Source: Kangiellaceae bacterium (GTDB taxonomy: Bacteria > Pseudomonadota > Gammaproteobacteria > Enterobacterales > Kangiellaceae). Taken from it: a stretch of 13,408 bases of DNA. How positions within the stretch are numbered: position 1 is the stretch's first letter; every line of letters starts with the position of its first letter. The DNA lies in the NCBI GenBank assembly GCA_030590405.1, contig JAUUYO010000073.1:1-13408 (forward strand). The letters run 5' to 3'. The notes below the pieces were generated by a model. The model was not told the DNA's origin and did not search any database. It saw only the letters and a program-made list of their open reading frames with translations. Below, one piece after another: positions 5,021 to 13,326 of the stretch. A program made the position numbers and the translations under genes.

Positions 5021-7834
5021 CTACAATAACCAATCAAGAAATGACTCTTCAATTCCCGATAAGGTTTGTTGAACAACTCCCAGATCGGATTGAGTCAATC
5101 GATAATCGGATTGCCTCAAATCATCTAAAAGTGACGGTATCTCCGGAGGTATTTTTAACTCCTCAAAATGGCGAGATTTCAATACGGATAGATCAATCGG
5201 CTGTTCAATTCTTCCTGTGTTGGCCTGCTCAAAACAGGACAAGCTAAGTTCCAACGCATCGATGGTCGGTTGCAACGCTTCTGCAATAAAATCACCGCTT
5301 AGTAACAACTTGCCCATCTGGAACTTTCTATCAACCTGAGCAAATCGCTTGTTTGCTTTTGTCCGCCAAAGCCGCCGTTTAGTTTTCTCATGCTCTGCTT
5401 TTTCTGGTGCAGCCTTTAACGTTTGTTGAGCATCATTGAGACTTAAAACACCGGCATTAATTAGCCGTTGAATGGTAGCCATGGTATTAGCATCAATTGT
5501 TTCCAAACCACCGATTGAGTCTGGTTGAGTAGCTGCGAGTTTTTTGAGCTGGTCGGTTTGTCTATCAAGGTCACCTCGAACAACCGCCAGAGTTGTACTT
5601 TCGCCCGAAGTATTTTCAAAGACCGTCAAACTTTCCAACATTTCAGGGTGTTTTGCGTCGACCTCCTGACTAAACGCTTCTACCGGGTTCAGAGTTGCTT
5701 TAGTCTTTTGTTTGTTTTGATTAACATCTTCTGTTTCAGCCAGCGGATTTGTATCCCCCATCACTTGCTCAAGCCTGTCAATCATCACTTTACGGCCCGA
5801 TGGCATATCCATAACTGGCTCACCGCGCCCATCAAGTACGCCTTCAGCTAACAGAGCTTTTTGTTTGAGAACAGACATCATACGATGCTCAATGCTGGAT
5901 TCACACACCAAGTTGATCACATTCACCTGCCGAGTTTGTTGCTTGCGCCAAGCACGGGCGATCCGCTGTTCTAACTTTGCGGGATTCCAGGGGAGATCCA
6001 TATTGATCACCACGTTCGCGACTTGTAAATTGAGTCCGGTTGCCCCAGCATCACTGGATAAAAATAATCGACAATCGGGATCTTTTTTGAACCGATTAAT
6101 TTCTTCACGACGTTTGTTTTGTTTGACTTGCCCGGTATGCAATGCATAACCGATTAAATTTTGATCAAGATATTCGCGGATCAAATCCAACATTTTAGTC
6201 CATTCGGAGAAAATAATGATTTTATTAGCAGGATCTTCCAGCAGCTCTTTTAAGATCTTTTTAAGCTCATCCAACTTAGGAGATTCACGACAACTTTGAT
6301 CTAGAATGTAAGGCGTATCACATAACATTCTCATACAAGCGAGATTCATTTGAATGCGTTTAAAGTCATCTGGCGTTAGAGGCCGACGTTTTGCTTTATA
6401 CAATAATTTGGCTAATTTTGCTTTATATTCCTGATAACGGATGGATTGCTCTTCTGCCATTTTAGTAAAGTATGTGTTAATAACGCGATCCGGTAACTCC
6501 GTATCAACATCACCTTTTCGCCTGCGTAATAATATAGGTCGAAGTTTATGGTGCAACACATCCAGATTTTTAAGACCTGCGGGTTTGCCTTTGTCATCTA
6601 ACTGATAGAATTCACGATTGAATCTGAAAAGCGGTCCCAGGATCTGTGGATCAACTACTTGAGCAATCGAATATATCTCATCAATACGATTTTCAAGCGG
6701 CGTGCCGGTTAACACAAAAACATAGCGACTAGAGAGTTTCTTGATTGCCGTGGCTGTTTTTGTCTGCCAGTTTTTTACCCGTTGCGCTTCATCAAGGATG
6801 ATCACATCTGGCATCAATAACGATTGAACTTCTTTTTGATCCGATAAAAGCTGTTCATAGTTTGCCAAATAAAAGAATGATGATTGCTGATATTGTTTTA
6901 AACGGTTAGCTCGATCTCCCTGAATGATTAAACTATCCCGTCCGGTAAACTTGGTTATTTGCTCTTGCCACTCTGTTTTTAGAGACACTGGACTTATCAC
7001 CAGAACTCGTTCAATGCCTTTTAGTTGATGTAACAATTCACAGGCCGCAATGGCCTGAACGGTTTTTCCCAAGCCCATTTCATCGGCAAGGATCGCTCTT
7101 TCCTTGAAAGCCAAATGTAACATTCCGGCTCTTTGATAATCGTAAAGCGGTGGATTAACCACGTTTAGTTGACGTTTACCCTCGGATACATCTTTTAGGT
7201 AACTGGTTTGATTTTGAACTGATTTCGCTTGATGATACTTGCGCTTAAGCCAGGGTAAAATGTTGTCTGATAATTTGATATTTTGGTAGGTCAGGTCTGA
7301 TTGTATAATATTTCTTTGCAGCGCTTCATAAGAATCAAGGTTATCAACCAACAGGCTACTATCGGCTGAAAAATAACCGTCTAACAGTTTAACAACCTTG
7401 CTATTTTTTCGAAGCTTGTCCGCCCAGAGTATTTTAACTTTATTACTATCGTTCGGATCAATATAAATTTCGGTACAATGTCTTGTAAGCGGCGCTTTTT
7501 TCCTCAGTAAAAAACGACTCACACGCTCAATATGTTTGCAGGTTCCTAAGCGGTTAACCCTGAAATCTGGACAATCACAAGAGTTAATGCGCAGAGTTTT
7601 GTCGCGGTACTCAACCTTATAATGACCTCCCTGACTGGAATAAACTTGATAATCACAATAAATATTATTGGTTGTGAGATTCTTCGATTTAACTACCTTA
7701 ACATTCAAAACCTCTTCCATAGAACGCAGCCTTCGTCGTTCAACTTCTTCTTCGTCGGTTGAAATCCAGCCATTACCTATTGAAGATGCAAGTTTGACTT
7801 TCTTTGAGTGTTTTGTTTTTCTTTTATATACCAT
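5021..7834 (-). CDS. SNF2/Swi2-family DNA translocase with N-terminal SWIM zinc finger
   Basis: This is a 937-residue superfamily-2 ATPase of the SNF2 type, which moves along double-stranded DNA and remodels bound proteins. The N-terminal SWIM zinc finger uses Cys86, Cys88, Cys99 and His101 (CDCPDF...TCKH). The SNF2 ATPase core follows: Walker A DEMGLGKT at 251-258, DEAQ at 348-351, TGTPLENR at 376-383. The helicase C-terminal lobe has IIFSEW near 540, SDAGATGLNLQ at 594-604 and the arginine motif EQRIARAWRKQQ at 622-633. Residues about 690-937 form an unassigned, mostly helical extension. The ATG at 7834 is fixed because an in-frame TGA lies two codons upstream; the Shine-Dalgarno is poor. 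Minus-strand TATAAT (7884-7889) and TATACT (7868-7873) are -10-like but lack good -35 boxes. Related translocases occur in housekeeping and defence loci; no other component of a named defence system is here. Confidence 0.93.
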   Translation of the reverse strand: MVYKRKTKHSKKVKLASSIGNGWISTDEEEVERRRLRSMEEVLNVKVVKSKNLTTNNIYCDYQVYSSQGGHYKVEYRDKTLRINSCDCPDFRVNRLGTCKHIERVSRFLLRKKAPLTRHCTEIYIDPNDSNKVKILWADKLRKNSKVVKLLDGYFSADSSLLVDNLDSYEALQRNIIQSDLTYQNIKLSDNILPWLKRKYHQAKSVQNQTSYLKDVSEGKRQLNVVNPPLYDYQRAGMLHLAFKERAILADEMGLGKTVQAIAACELLHQLKGIERVLVISPVSLKTEWQEQITKFTGRDSLIIQGDRANRLKQYQQSSFFYLANYEQLLSDQKEVQSLLMPDVIILDEAQRVKNWQTKTATAIKKLSSRYVFVLTGTPLENRIDEIYSIAQVVDPQILGPLFRFNREFYQLDDKGKPAGLKNLDVLHHKLRPILLRRRKGDVDTELPDRVINTYFTKMAEEQSIRYQEYKAKLAKLLYKAKRRPLTPDDFKRIQMNLACMRMLCDTPYILDQSCRESPKLDELKKILKELLEDPANKIIIFSEWTKMLDLIREYLDQNLIGYALHTGQVKQNKRREEINRFKKDPDCRLFLSSDAGATGLNLQVANVVINMDLPWNPAKLEQRIARAWRKQQTRQVNVINLVCESSIEHRMMSVLKQKALLAEGVLDGRGEPVMDMPSGRKVMIDRLEQVMGDTNPLAETEDVNQNKQKTKATLNPVEAFSQEVDAKHPEMLESLTVFENTSGESTTLAVVRGDLDRQTDQLKKLAATQPDSIGGLETIDANTMATIQRLINAGVLSLNDAQQTLKAAPEKAEHEKTKRRLWRTKANKRFAQVDRKFQMGKLLLSGDFIAEALQPTIDALELSLSCFEQANTGRIEQPIDLSVLKSRHFEELKIPPEIPSLLDDLRQSDYRLTQSDLGVVQQTLSGIEESFLDWLL

Positions 7835-7932
7835 TGTTCATCTACGGATGGAATATCAGGTAATTAAAGTATAACTTGATTTGATTATAAGGTTGAAGCG
7901 ATATACAAGCATTATCATTGATAAAGCCAGGA

Positions 7933-8922
7933 TTATCTATTCAACTCAACAAAAGTGAGTTCTTCAGCCAATGTTATTTGTCCGGAATAAAATTGCCGGA
8001 TCAGTTGTAGTGTTTCCTTTTTTCTACTGATGGTGCGCCGCATAAAATGCGCTAATACGAGTTGTTGAACCTCTGCCTCTTCAGCAATTTGGCCAATGGT
8101 ATTGGGCGTCATATGAAGTCGTTTAGCAAACGAGTTGGCATTTATTGGGATGGCATTATTGGCGATTAGTAGATTGGAATTTTTAGCCAATTTTTGTAAG
8201 TTACCACTACTACCGTTCATGTCGCCACTAAAAGTGATAGCACACTCACCCAGATTAACTCGCCAGGCAACTGCGGGGATCGGACCATGGTTAACATTGA
8301 TGGATTCGATCAAGATTTCTTCATTCAATTGTTTTTTCCATATTTTGTTATTCGGGCTAACTGATCCCGCATGAATTAAAAAATCGGTCGAAGATTGTTG
8401 TCTGAAGTTATCCGAAAGATAAGGATAAACGCTCTTTTGTTGGTCACTGAATAACGCAGCCACAAAGTCTTCCGTTGAGGGGAAATTACCACCTTCATCA
8501 GGGCCGAAAATTGGCAGAGCTTGCTCTCTCCCGGTGAAGTAACCCGCTTTGATATAAACAGGTAGAGCAGCAGAATGATCGACGTGTAAGTGAGTGAGTA
8601 AAATCGCTTGAATATGATTAAAATCTGCGCCAGATTGTTCAAAATTAAAACTACTTCCACCGCCAGCATCGATCATCACCTTGGCTTTGCCATCAACCCA
8701 GATCAAAAATGATGCAGACGCCAGCCCATCGTTAATCTCTGGACCACCAGCACCTAATACTTGCAATTGCACCTTAGAGCAAGACGAATTTTTTTTCGCC
8801 AGGCTGGTATTTTTCGCCAGACTGGTATTTTGACTGCAAGCCGAAAGCAATATGAAAAAGAATATTGTTAGAAAAAATATCTTTAAAAAAAACGTCTTTA
8901 AAAAAAATGTCATTAATCGCAT
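7933..8922 (-). CDS. Lipoprotein metallo-beta-lactamase-fold hydrolase
   Basis: The 329-residue product has a Phe-rich signal peptide ending in the lipobox LSAC (Cys29), so it should be exported and lipid-anchored. Ser follows the Cys, which favours the outer membrane by the E. coli +2 rule. A short linker duplicates the hexapeptide NTSLAK. The rest is a metallo-beta-lactamase fold: GAGGP near 57-61, the metal motif THLHVDH (110-116), His212 in NVNHGP, Asp234 in FSGDMN and His292 in LAHF. This set resembles the RNase Z/arylsulfatase AtsA-like branch of hydrolases rather than true beta-lactamases. Substrate unknown. The ATG at 8922 is six bases after the RND permease stop with no strong Shine-Dalgarno; ATG at 8913 is an alternative. 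Tight spacing places it in the efflux operon. A periplasmic enzyme acting on something the pump moves is a guess. Confidence 0.88.
   Translation of the reverse strand: MRLMTFFLKTFFLKIFFLTIFFFILLSACSQNTSLAKNTSLAKKNSSCSKVQLQVLGAGGPEINDGLASASFLIWVDGKAKVMIDAGGGSSFNFEQSGADFNHIQAILLTHLHVDHSAALPVYIKAGYFTGREQALPIFGPDEGGNFPSTEDFVAALFSDQQKSVYPYLSDNFRQQSSTDFLIHAGSVSPNNKIWKKQLNEEILIESINVNHGPIPAVAWRVNLGECAITFSGDMNGSSGNLQKLAKNSNLLIANNAIPINANSFAKRLHMTPNTIGQIAEEAEVQQLVLAHFMRRTISRKKETLQLIRQFYSGQITLAEELTFVELNR
8793..8828 (-). repeat. Two tandem 18-bp units encoding the NTSLAK linker
   Basis: Two consecutive 18-base copies differ at one position (ttttcgccagGctggtat versus ttttcgccagActggtat on the plus strand). 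They keep the reading frame and duplicate the NTSLAK hexapeptide just after the lipidated cysteine of the MBL-fold lipoprotein. Confidence 0.85.
8881..8910 (-). repeat. Two tandem 15-bp A-tract units in the signal-peptide region
   Basis: Two adjacent 15-base units (ctttaaaaaaaa plus cgt or tgt on the plus strand) each contain a run of eight A. They encode the repetitive Phe/Leu/Lys start of the MBL lipoprotein signal peptide. The unit length preserves the frame, but the homopolymer runs could slip and shift it. Confidence 0.8.
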
Positions 8923-8928
8923 AGTTAG

Positions 8929-11900
8929 TTACTCACGTTCCAGTTTGATCCCAAAAAACAGTGAATAAATCACTGGCACAACCCCTAATGTGAGAACTGT
9001 AGAAAATAATAACCCACCCATTATCGCAAGTGCCATCGGCTCCCACATTTCACCGCCGCCCAAATATAAAGGCACTAATCCAGCAATGGTGGTCGCCGTA
9101 GTGAGTAAAATCGGCCTGAGCCTCTTTTGGCAGGCATCGACAATCGCATTACTCGCTAAAACCCCTTCGACCGCCAATTCTATTTTTATTCGTTCGAGCA
9201 AAACGATGGCATTGTTAATCACAATACCGGCTAAAGAAATAAGCCCAAGTAAGGACATAAATCCAAAAAACGATTGACCAGCCAATAAACCAAAAACCAC
9301 ACCGATAATCCCTAAGGGAATGGTAGTCAGGACAATAATTGATTTTCTAATCGAGTTAAATTGCCCGACCAATAAAAGCACAATAATAAATACCGCGATA
9401 GGTAATTTATCCGCAATTGATTTATTCGCCTTGCCGGAAGATTCGGCTTCTCCACCAAACTCATAGCTGTAGCCAAAAGGCCAGCTGGCTTTTTGTTTAT
9501 CTAACCAGACTTTAAGTTGCTTAAATGCGTCACTGGCGGTGATAGATGGATCGATTTGAGCGCCAATCGTTACGGTTTTTGCACGGTTTCTTCGTAGAAT
9601 TTTTGCTGGCTCCCAGACCACCTTAATATCAGCTACTTGTTTTAACGGAACCGAAGTTCCGTTAGCTTGCGAATAGACTGATAACGATTCTAATTTACTT
9701 AAATCTTTGCGATCATTCGCCACTGTACGCATGATCACTGGGATCACACTATCGCCTTCTCGATATTGGGTAAGCTCTAAACCTGATAAGCCGGTCTTAA
9801 GTGAAATGGCAATATCTTTACTTGAAACACCGGAGCGACGTGCGCGAATTTGATTGATTTCAATCAGCAACTTTTTAATTGGCATCCCCCAATTATCGCT
9901 GATCGCTTTAAGCCCTTGCACCTCATGCATTTTTGCCTTAATTGAATTGGCGATTTTAAATAGCTCGGTCGACTCACCACCGCTAAGGCGCACTTCGACC
10001 GGGTTAGCAATCGGCGAACCGTTTTCAATCTTTCTAAGTTTGACCAGCAGATCAGGGAAATGACTGAAAGTATAAGCCTCTATTTTTTGCATTATTTCAT
10101 CAATGATTTTATAGGAAGAAACATTGATCACCATGAGCGCATAATTTGAACTGGTGGGTTTAGGATTATGGGTCAGCAAAAATCTGGGACCACCACTGCC
10201 GATATAAGTGACCCAATTAGTTACTCCTGTGATCTTCTTTTCATCGACGCCTAATTCATGTTGTAAAAAAAACTCCACCTTTTTAGTCATTGTTTCAGTC
10301 GCTTCGATGGTTGTACCAACGGGCAGTTCGAGTTCCAGCTTAAAATAACTTCTATCCGAAGGAGGGAAAAATAATTTTGGAACCAACTGCAATCCTGCTA
10401 TCGCCAAGCCAAAAACTAAACTGGTGGCAACAATGGTACTCCAGCGATATTTAAGCAGTCGATATAAAAGCATTTTGTAGTGAATATAAAAAGGCGTGTC
10501 GAAATTTTTCTTGGTGATTTTGACTTTTAAAAAGTAAACACAAAGCATAGGTATGATGGTCATGGATAAAATCCAGGAGCAAAGTAAGGTAATCGTCACA
10601 ACCTTAAATAACGAAGCTGTGTATTCACCGGTCGCAGATTCTGCCAGAAAAATCGGCAAAAATGCCGCCGCTGTGGTCAATGAAGAAACTAACAAAGGGA
10701 TTTTTAATTCATTCGCAGAGTCGATCGCCGCGTTGATCGGCTTTTTGCCTTCTGAAATTTGTACCATAATACTTTCGGACATAACAATGCCATTATCCAC
10801 CAACATACCGAGCGAAATAATTAATGCTGCGAGCGAGATCTGATCGATACCAATATCAAAAACAGACATAATTAAAATAGCAAATACCATACTCGCCGGG
10901 ATCAGTGCCGCAACGATAATACCAGTACGAAAGCCCAAACTAAACAACATGACCAAGGTTACGATAATAATTGCCTGAATGAGATTAATAATAAAATCAT
11001 CAACCTTCTCAGAAACTTCTTTGGGCATAAAAGACAAAGAAGAAAACTCAACGCCAATTGGATAAACACCAGTCAATCGATTAACCGTTTGTTCAACTTG
11101 TTCACCCAACAAAATATTATTACCGCCTTGACGCATAGAGATCGCAATACTGAGTCCGTCTTCGCCAGTAATTTTAAGCTTCGATTTAAGCGGGTCCACA
11201 TAACCTCGAGAAACTTCTGCGATTTCATTCAGGTAAAGTACTCGGTCACTACCGGGGATTTGCACGATGGTTTTAGCGATTTCAGCCACTGATTCAAAAT
11301 TACCGGTGGGCTCTAATGATATTTTTTCATTGGCCAGATCGATGCTACCACCAGGAATAACTATATTGCGGCTGGCAAGTTGTTCACTCAATTGAGAAGG
11401 CGATAGTCCAAGCTCCGAGAGCCTTGCATTATTGTATTCAATAAAAACTCGCTCTTCCTGATCGCCAAAAATATCAACCTTACCAACTTCGGGTAAACGC
11501 AATAGCTCATCTTTCACCTGGTCCGTAATATCCTTTAGTTCACGGTAGTTAAAACCTTCCGCAGTCACTCCTAAAACAATTCCAAACACATCACCAAATT
11601 CATCATTGATGATCGGTTTTTGCACTTCGCTGGGTAATTCACTTTCGATTGAGCCGATTTTTCGCCTCAGATTGTCCCAGATAGGTCGCATCTTTTTATA
11701 GCGCTCTTTAATATTGGCGCTAACGATGGAAATTCCGGTTCGTGATTCACTTTTTACAAAATCTAATTCGGGAATTTCCTGGATGGCTTTCTCAAGTTTA
11801 TCGCTAACCAGCAATTCAACCCGAGCGGGACTAGCGCCGGGAAAATAAGTAATCACCTGAGCAGTACGAATAATAAAACCGGGATCGTAATCCTTGGGCA

Positions 11901-11994
11901 TACTTTTGTAAGCGCTGATGCCTGCCAGAAGGATCACGAATAAAAGAACAAACGAGGTACGATTGTTGGTTATAGCAAACCGAGTAATATTCAC
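8929..11994 (-). CDS. RND-family efflux permease (AcrB/HAE1-like inner-membrane pump)
   Basis: This 1021-residue protein is an AcrB-superfamily permease that would export substrates from the periplasm or membrane using proton-motive force. It is of usual full length. The first transmembrane helix is at about 13-29, followed by a periplasmic porter domain with the typical GPIINDEFGD-type pore region. Helices 2-6 lie at about 335-490 and helix 7 at 520-538, then the second porter domain, and the last five helices at 863-1015. Helix 4 carries LGMLVDNGIVMSE with Asp400-Asn401 where AcrB has Asp407-Asp408. Helix 10 has AGIVINNAIVLLER with Asn where AcrB has Lys940. The start is GTG at 11994, six bases after an AGGAG that overlaps the adaptor's TAG stop. 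No outer-membrane channel gene is nearby, so it may borrow a TolC-like protein. Substrate unknown. Confidence 0.95.
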   Translation of the reverse strand: MNITRFAITNNRTSFVLLFVILLAGISAYKSMPKDYDPGFIIRTAQVITYFPGASPARVELLVSDKLEKAIQEIPELDFVKSESRTGISIVSANIKERYKKMRPIWDNLRRKIGSIESELPSEVQKPIINDEFGDVFGIVLGVTAEGFNYRELKDITDQVKDELLRLPEVGKVDIFGDQEERVFIEYNNARLSELGLSPSQLSEQLASRNIVIPGGSIDLANEKISLEPTGNFESVAEIAKTIVQIPGSDRVLYLNEIAEVSRGYVDPLKSKLKITGEDGLSIAISMRQGGNNILLGEQVEQTVNRLTGVYPIGVEFSSLSFMPKEVSEKVDDFIINLIQAIIIVTLVMLFSLGFRTGIIVAALIPASMVFAILIMSVFDIGIDQISLAALIISLGMLVDNGIVMSESIMVQISEGKKPINAAIDSANELKIPLLVSSLTTAAAFLPIFLAESATGEYTASLFKVVTITLLCSWILSMTIIPMLCVYFLKVKITKKNFDTPFYIHYKMLLYRLLKYRWSTIVATSLVFGLAIAGLQLVPKLFFPPSDRSYFKLELELPVGTTIEATETMTKKVEFFLQHELGVDEKKITGVTNWVTYIGSGGPRFLLTHNPKPTSSNYALMVINVSSYKIIDEIMQKIEAYTFSHFPDLLVKLRKIENGSPIANPVEVRLSGGESTELFKIANSIKAKMHEVQGLKAISDNWGMPIKKLLIEINQIRARRSGVSSKDIAISLKTGLSGLELTQYREGDSVIPVIMRTVANDRKDLSKLESLSVYSQANGTSVPLKQVADIKVVWEPAKILRRNRAKTVTIGAQIDPSITASDAFKQLKVWLDKQKASWPFGYSYEFGGEAESSGKANKSIADKLPIAVFIIVLLLVGQFNSIRKSIIVLTTIPLGIIGVVFGLLAGQSFFGFMSLLGLISLAGIVINNAIVLLERIKIELAVEGVLASNAIVDACQKRLRPILLTTATTIAGLVPLYLGGGEMWEPMALAIMGGLLFSTVLTLGVVPVIYSLFFGIKLERE

Positions 11995-12000
11995 CGCTTG

Positions 12001-12005
12001 CTCCT
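12001..12005 (-). promoter_or_regulatory. Shine-Dalgarno of the RND permease merged with the adaptor stop codon
   Basis: On the minus strand the adaptor's TAG stop is read into TAGGAG, giving an AGGAG site six bases before the GTG of the permease. Termination of one gene therefore occurs on the ribosome-binding site of the next. This decides the GTG start and points to coupled expression of adaptor and pump. Confidence 0.75.
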
Positions 12006-13080
12006 AGTTAAATTTAACAGTCATACCGTCGGATATTTTACTGACGCCTGCTGTCACCAAATATTGACCGCTGGAGACACCTGAAAAAACTTCGATCCCC
12101 TGAGAGGTTATTTCACCGATCTGAACGGATAACTTGACGATTTTCCCTTTTCCTTCGCCGATAGATTCAACGATGAAAACATAGTTTCCATCTGAATCTT
12201 TGAGAACGCTATTGCTAGGTAAGTAAAATCGTTTCTCCAGATCGGCGTTGTTTAATCTTTGAGTTCCACGAAGGATCGCAGACATACCGGGCAAAATAGT
12301 ATGATTGACTGGATTATCCATAATAAAGGTCACTTCATAGGTCTTAGTGACTTCGTCGGCTTGTAAGGAGACTTCTTTAAATTGTGCAGGAAATTCCTGT
12401 CCTGGAATTTCATCAAAAAGCACCACGGTTTTTCGACTGGTATCATTTCTCGGGATTTGAATGATCACACTTTCTGGCACGTCGATGATTAAGTGAACTT
12501 TCTCAATATTGTGCAATGCAAAGATCGATTGTTTAGCGCTCACTTCCTGAAAATTTTCGGTATATTTTTTGGCAATCACACCGTTAAATGAAGCAATCAA
12601 ATTGGTGTATTCTAAATTATTTTTAGCGCTTTCCAGTTGGGTACTTCCGGTAGCATAAAGTGAGGTTAAGTTATCGAAATCTGATTTGGAAATCACTTTT
12701 CTTTCAACCAGATTAACCCCTCTGTCATAATCTGCTTTGGCTTTATCAAAGTAAGATTGTGCTTCTGCCAACTTTAGTTTGATATCTTTGTCATTCAATT
12801 TTGCCAATACCTGGCCCTTTTTCACTTCATCACCTTGTTTGACTAATAACTCAACTATCTCGCCAGAAACCTTAAAGGATAAGTCTGCCTTTTGCGACGC
12901 ATCTACTACTGCAGTATATTCCATAACGCGTCCTGACTCGGGAATTTCAATGATGATTGTACGCACCGGCCTTAATGGCTTTTCGACAATAAGGCCATCA
13001 TTATCGCTACAAGCGGAAAGGCTTAATATGTATATAAATAGTAACGACATGAATTTAATTTGAGGTGACTCGTTGAACAT
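12004..13080 (-). CDS. RND efflux periplasmic adaptor (membrane fusion) lipoprotein, HlyD/AcrA-like
   Basis: Adaptors of this type bridge the RND permease to an outer-membrane channel. From the ATG at 13080 the protein has 358 residues with a signal peptide ending in the lipobox SLSAC (Cys24). The lipoyl/barrel-sandwich half-motif LSFKVSGEIVELLVKQGDEV is at about 67-86. A coiled-coil hairpin follows at about 100-160 (AEAQSYFDKAKADYDRG, then SAKNNLEYT). The second lipoyl half is IASFNGVIAKKY near 162-173, followed by beta-barrel and membrane-proximal domains. The ATG is chosen because GGAG lies six to seven bases upstream and the signal peptide is then of normal length; a TTG at 13122 and an ATG at 13092 are in frame upstream. 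Ser at +2 after the lipid-bearing Cys is unlike the Asp that keeps E. coli AcrA at the inner membrane. It is the first gene of the pump operon. Confidence 0.94.
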   Translation of the reverse strand: MFNESPQIKFMSLLFIYILSLSACSDNDGLIVEKPLRPVRTIIIEIPESGRVMEYTAVVDASQKADLSFKVSGEIVELLVKQGDEVKKGQVLAKLNDKDIKLKLAEAQSYFDKAKADYDRGVNLVERKVISKSDFDNLTSLYATGSTQLESAKNNLEYTNLIASFNGVIAKKYTENFQEVSAKQSIFALHNIEKVHLIIDVPESVIIQIPRNDTSRKTVVLFDEIPGQEFPAQFKEVSLQADEVTKTYEVTFIMDNPVNHTILPGMSAILRGTQRLNNADLEKRFYLPSNSVLKDSDGNYVFIVESIGEGKGKIVKLSVQIGEITSQGIEVFSGVSSGQYLVTAGVSKISDGMTVKFN

Positions 13081-13231
13081 TAACTGCTCCATTACTAGTG
13101 ATTGGCTTATTGTACGACTCAAAAATACCTAAAGTCCAATGGAGAAGAGTAATTTGATTGCTTCAAGAAAAAGACTCGCTCGCTTAAGATGGATGTAGCT
13201 TGCATTAACTATCTGATTTTAGATTATCGTT

Positions 13232-13270
13232 GGGATTGATGAGTAGTAGTTTTTGCTACAAATCAATCCC
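13232..13270. repeat. Perfect 9-bp inverted repeat with inner 4-bp stem
   Basis: GGGATTGAT at 13232-13240 is the exact reverse complement of ATCAATCCC at 13262-13270. Inside, GTAG (13246-13249) and CTAC (13256-13259) can extend the hairpin around a six-base loop. No T run follows the stem on either strand, so it is not an ordinary intrinsic terminator. It lies between the rRNA terminator and the pump operon, where a protein-binding site for that operon's control is possible. Confidence 0.7.
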
Positions 13271-13281
13271 CTAAAAAAATC

Positions 13282-13318
13282 CAAAAAAAAGGCCCATCCA
13301 AATGGACGGGCCTTTTAA
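13282..13318 (-). terminator. Intrinsic terminator of the rRNA operon
   Basis: Read on the minus strand, GGCCCGTCC pairs with GGATGGGCC through an ATTT-type loop, with one G-U pair. The stem is flanked by A's on the 5' side and eight T's on the 3' side. It starts about ten bases after the 5S rRNA 3' end, exactly where the rRNA transcript should stop, and separates it from the efflux operon transcribed in the same direction. Confidence 0.93.
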
Positions 13319-13326
13319 GTAATAAG

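Noticed and set aside
4987..6149. Several plus-strand open frames opposite the SNF2 gene
   Set aside because: They are mirror images of a long, well-supported gene; no motifs and no start signals.
5021..7834. SNF2 protein as DrmD of a DISARM defence system
   Set aside because: DISARM needs DrmA, DrmB and a dedicated methylase nearby. None is present, and the hsdM here is a normal type I methylase separated by hipBA and other genes.
7918..7935. GATAA...TTATC stem after the MBL gene as a terminator
   Set aside because: Only five A/T-rich pairs with an eight-base loop and no T run, so it is too weak to call.
7933..8922. True beta-lactamase resistance gene
   Set aside because: The fold is shared, but the motif pattern (HLHVDH, FSGDMN, LAHF) fits RNase Z/AtsA-like hydrolases, not class B beta-lactamases.
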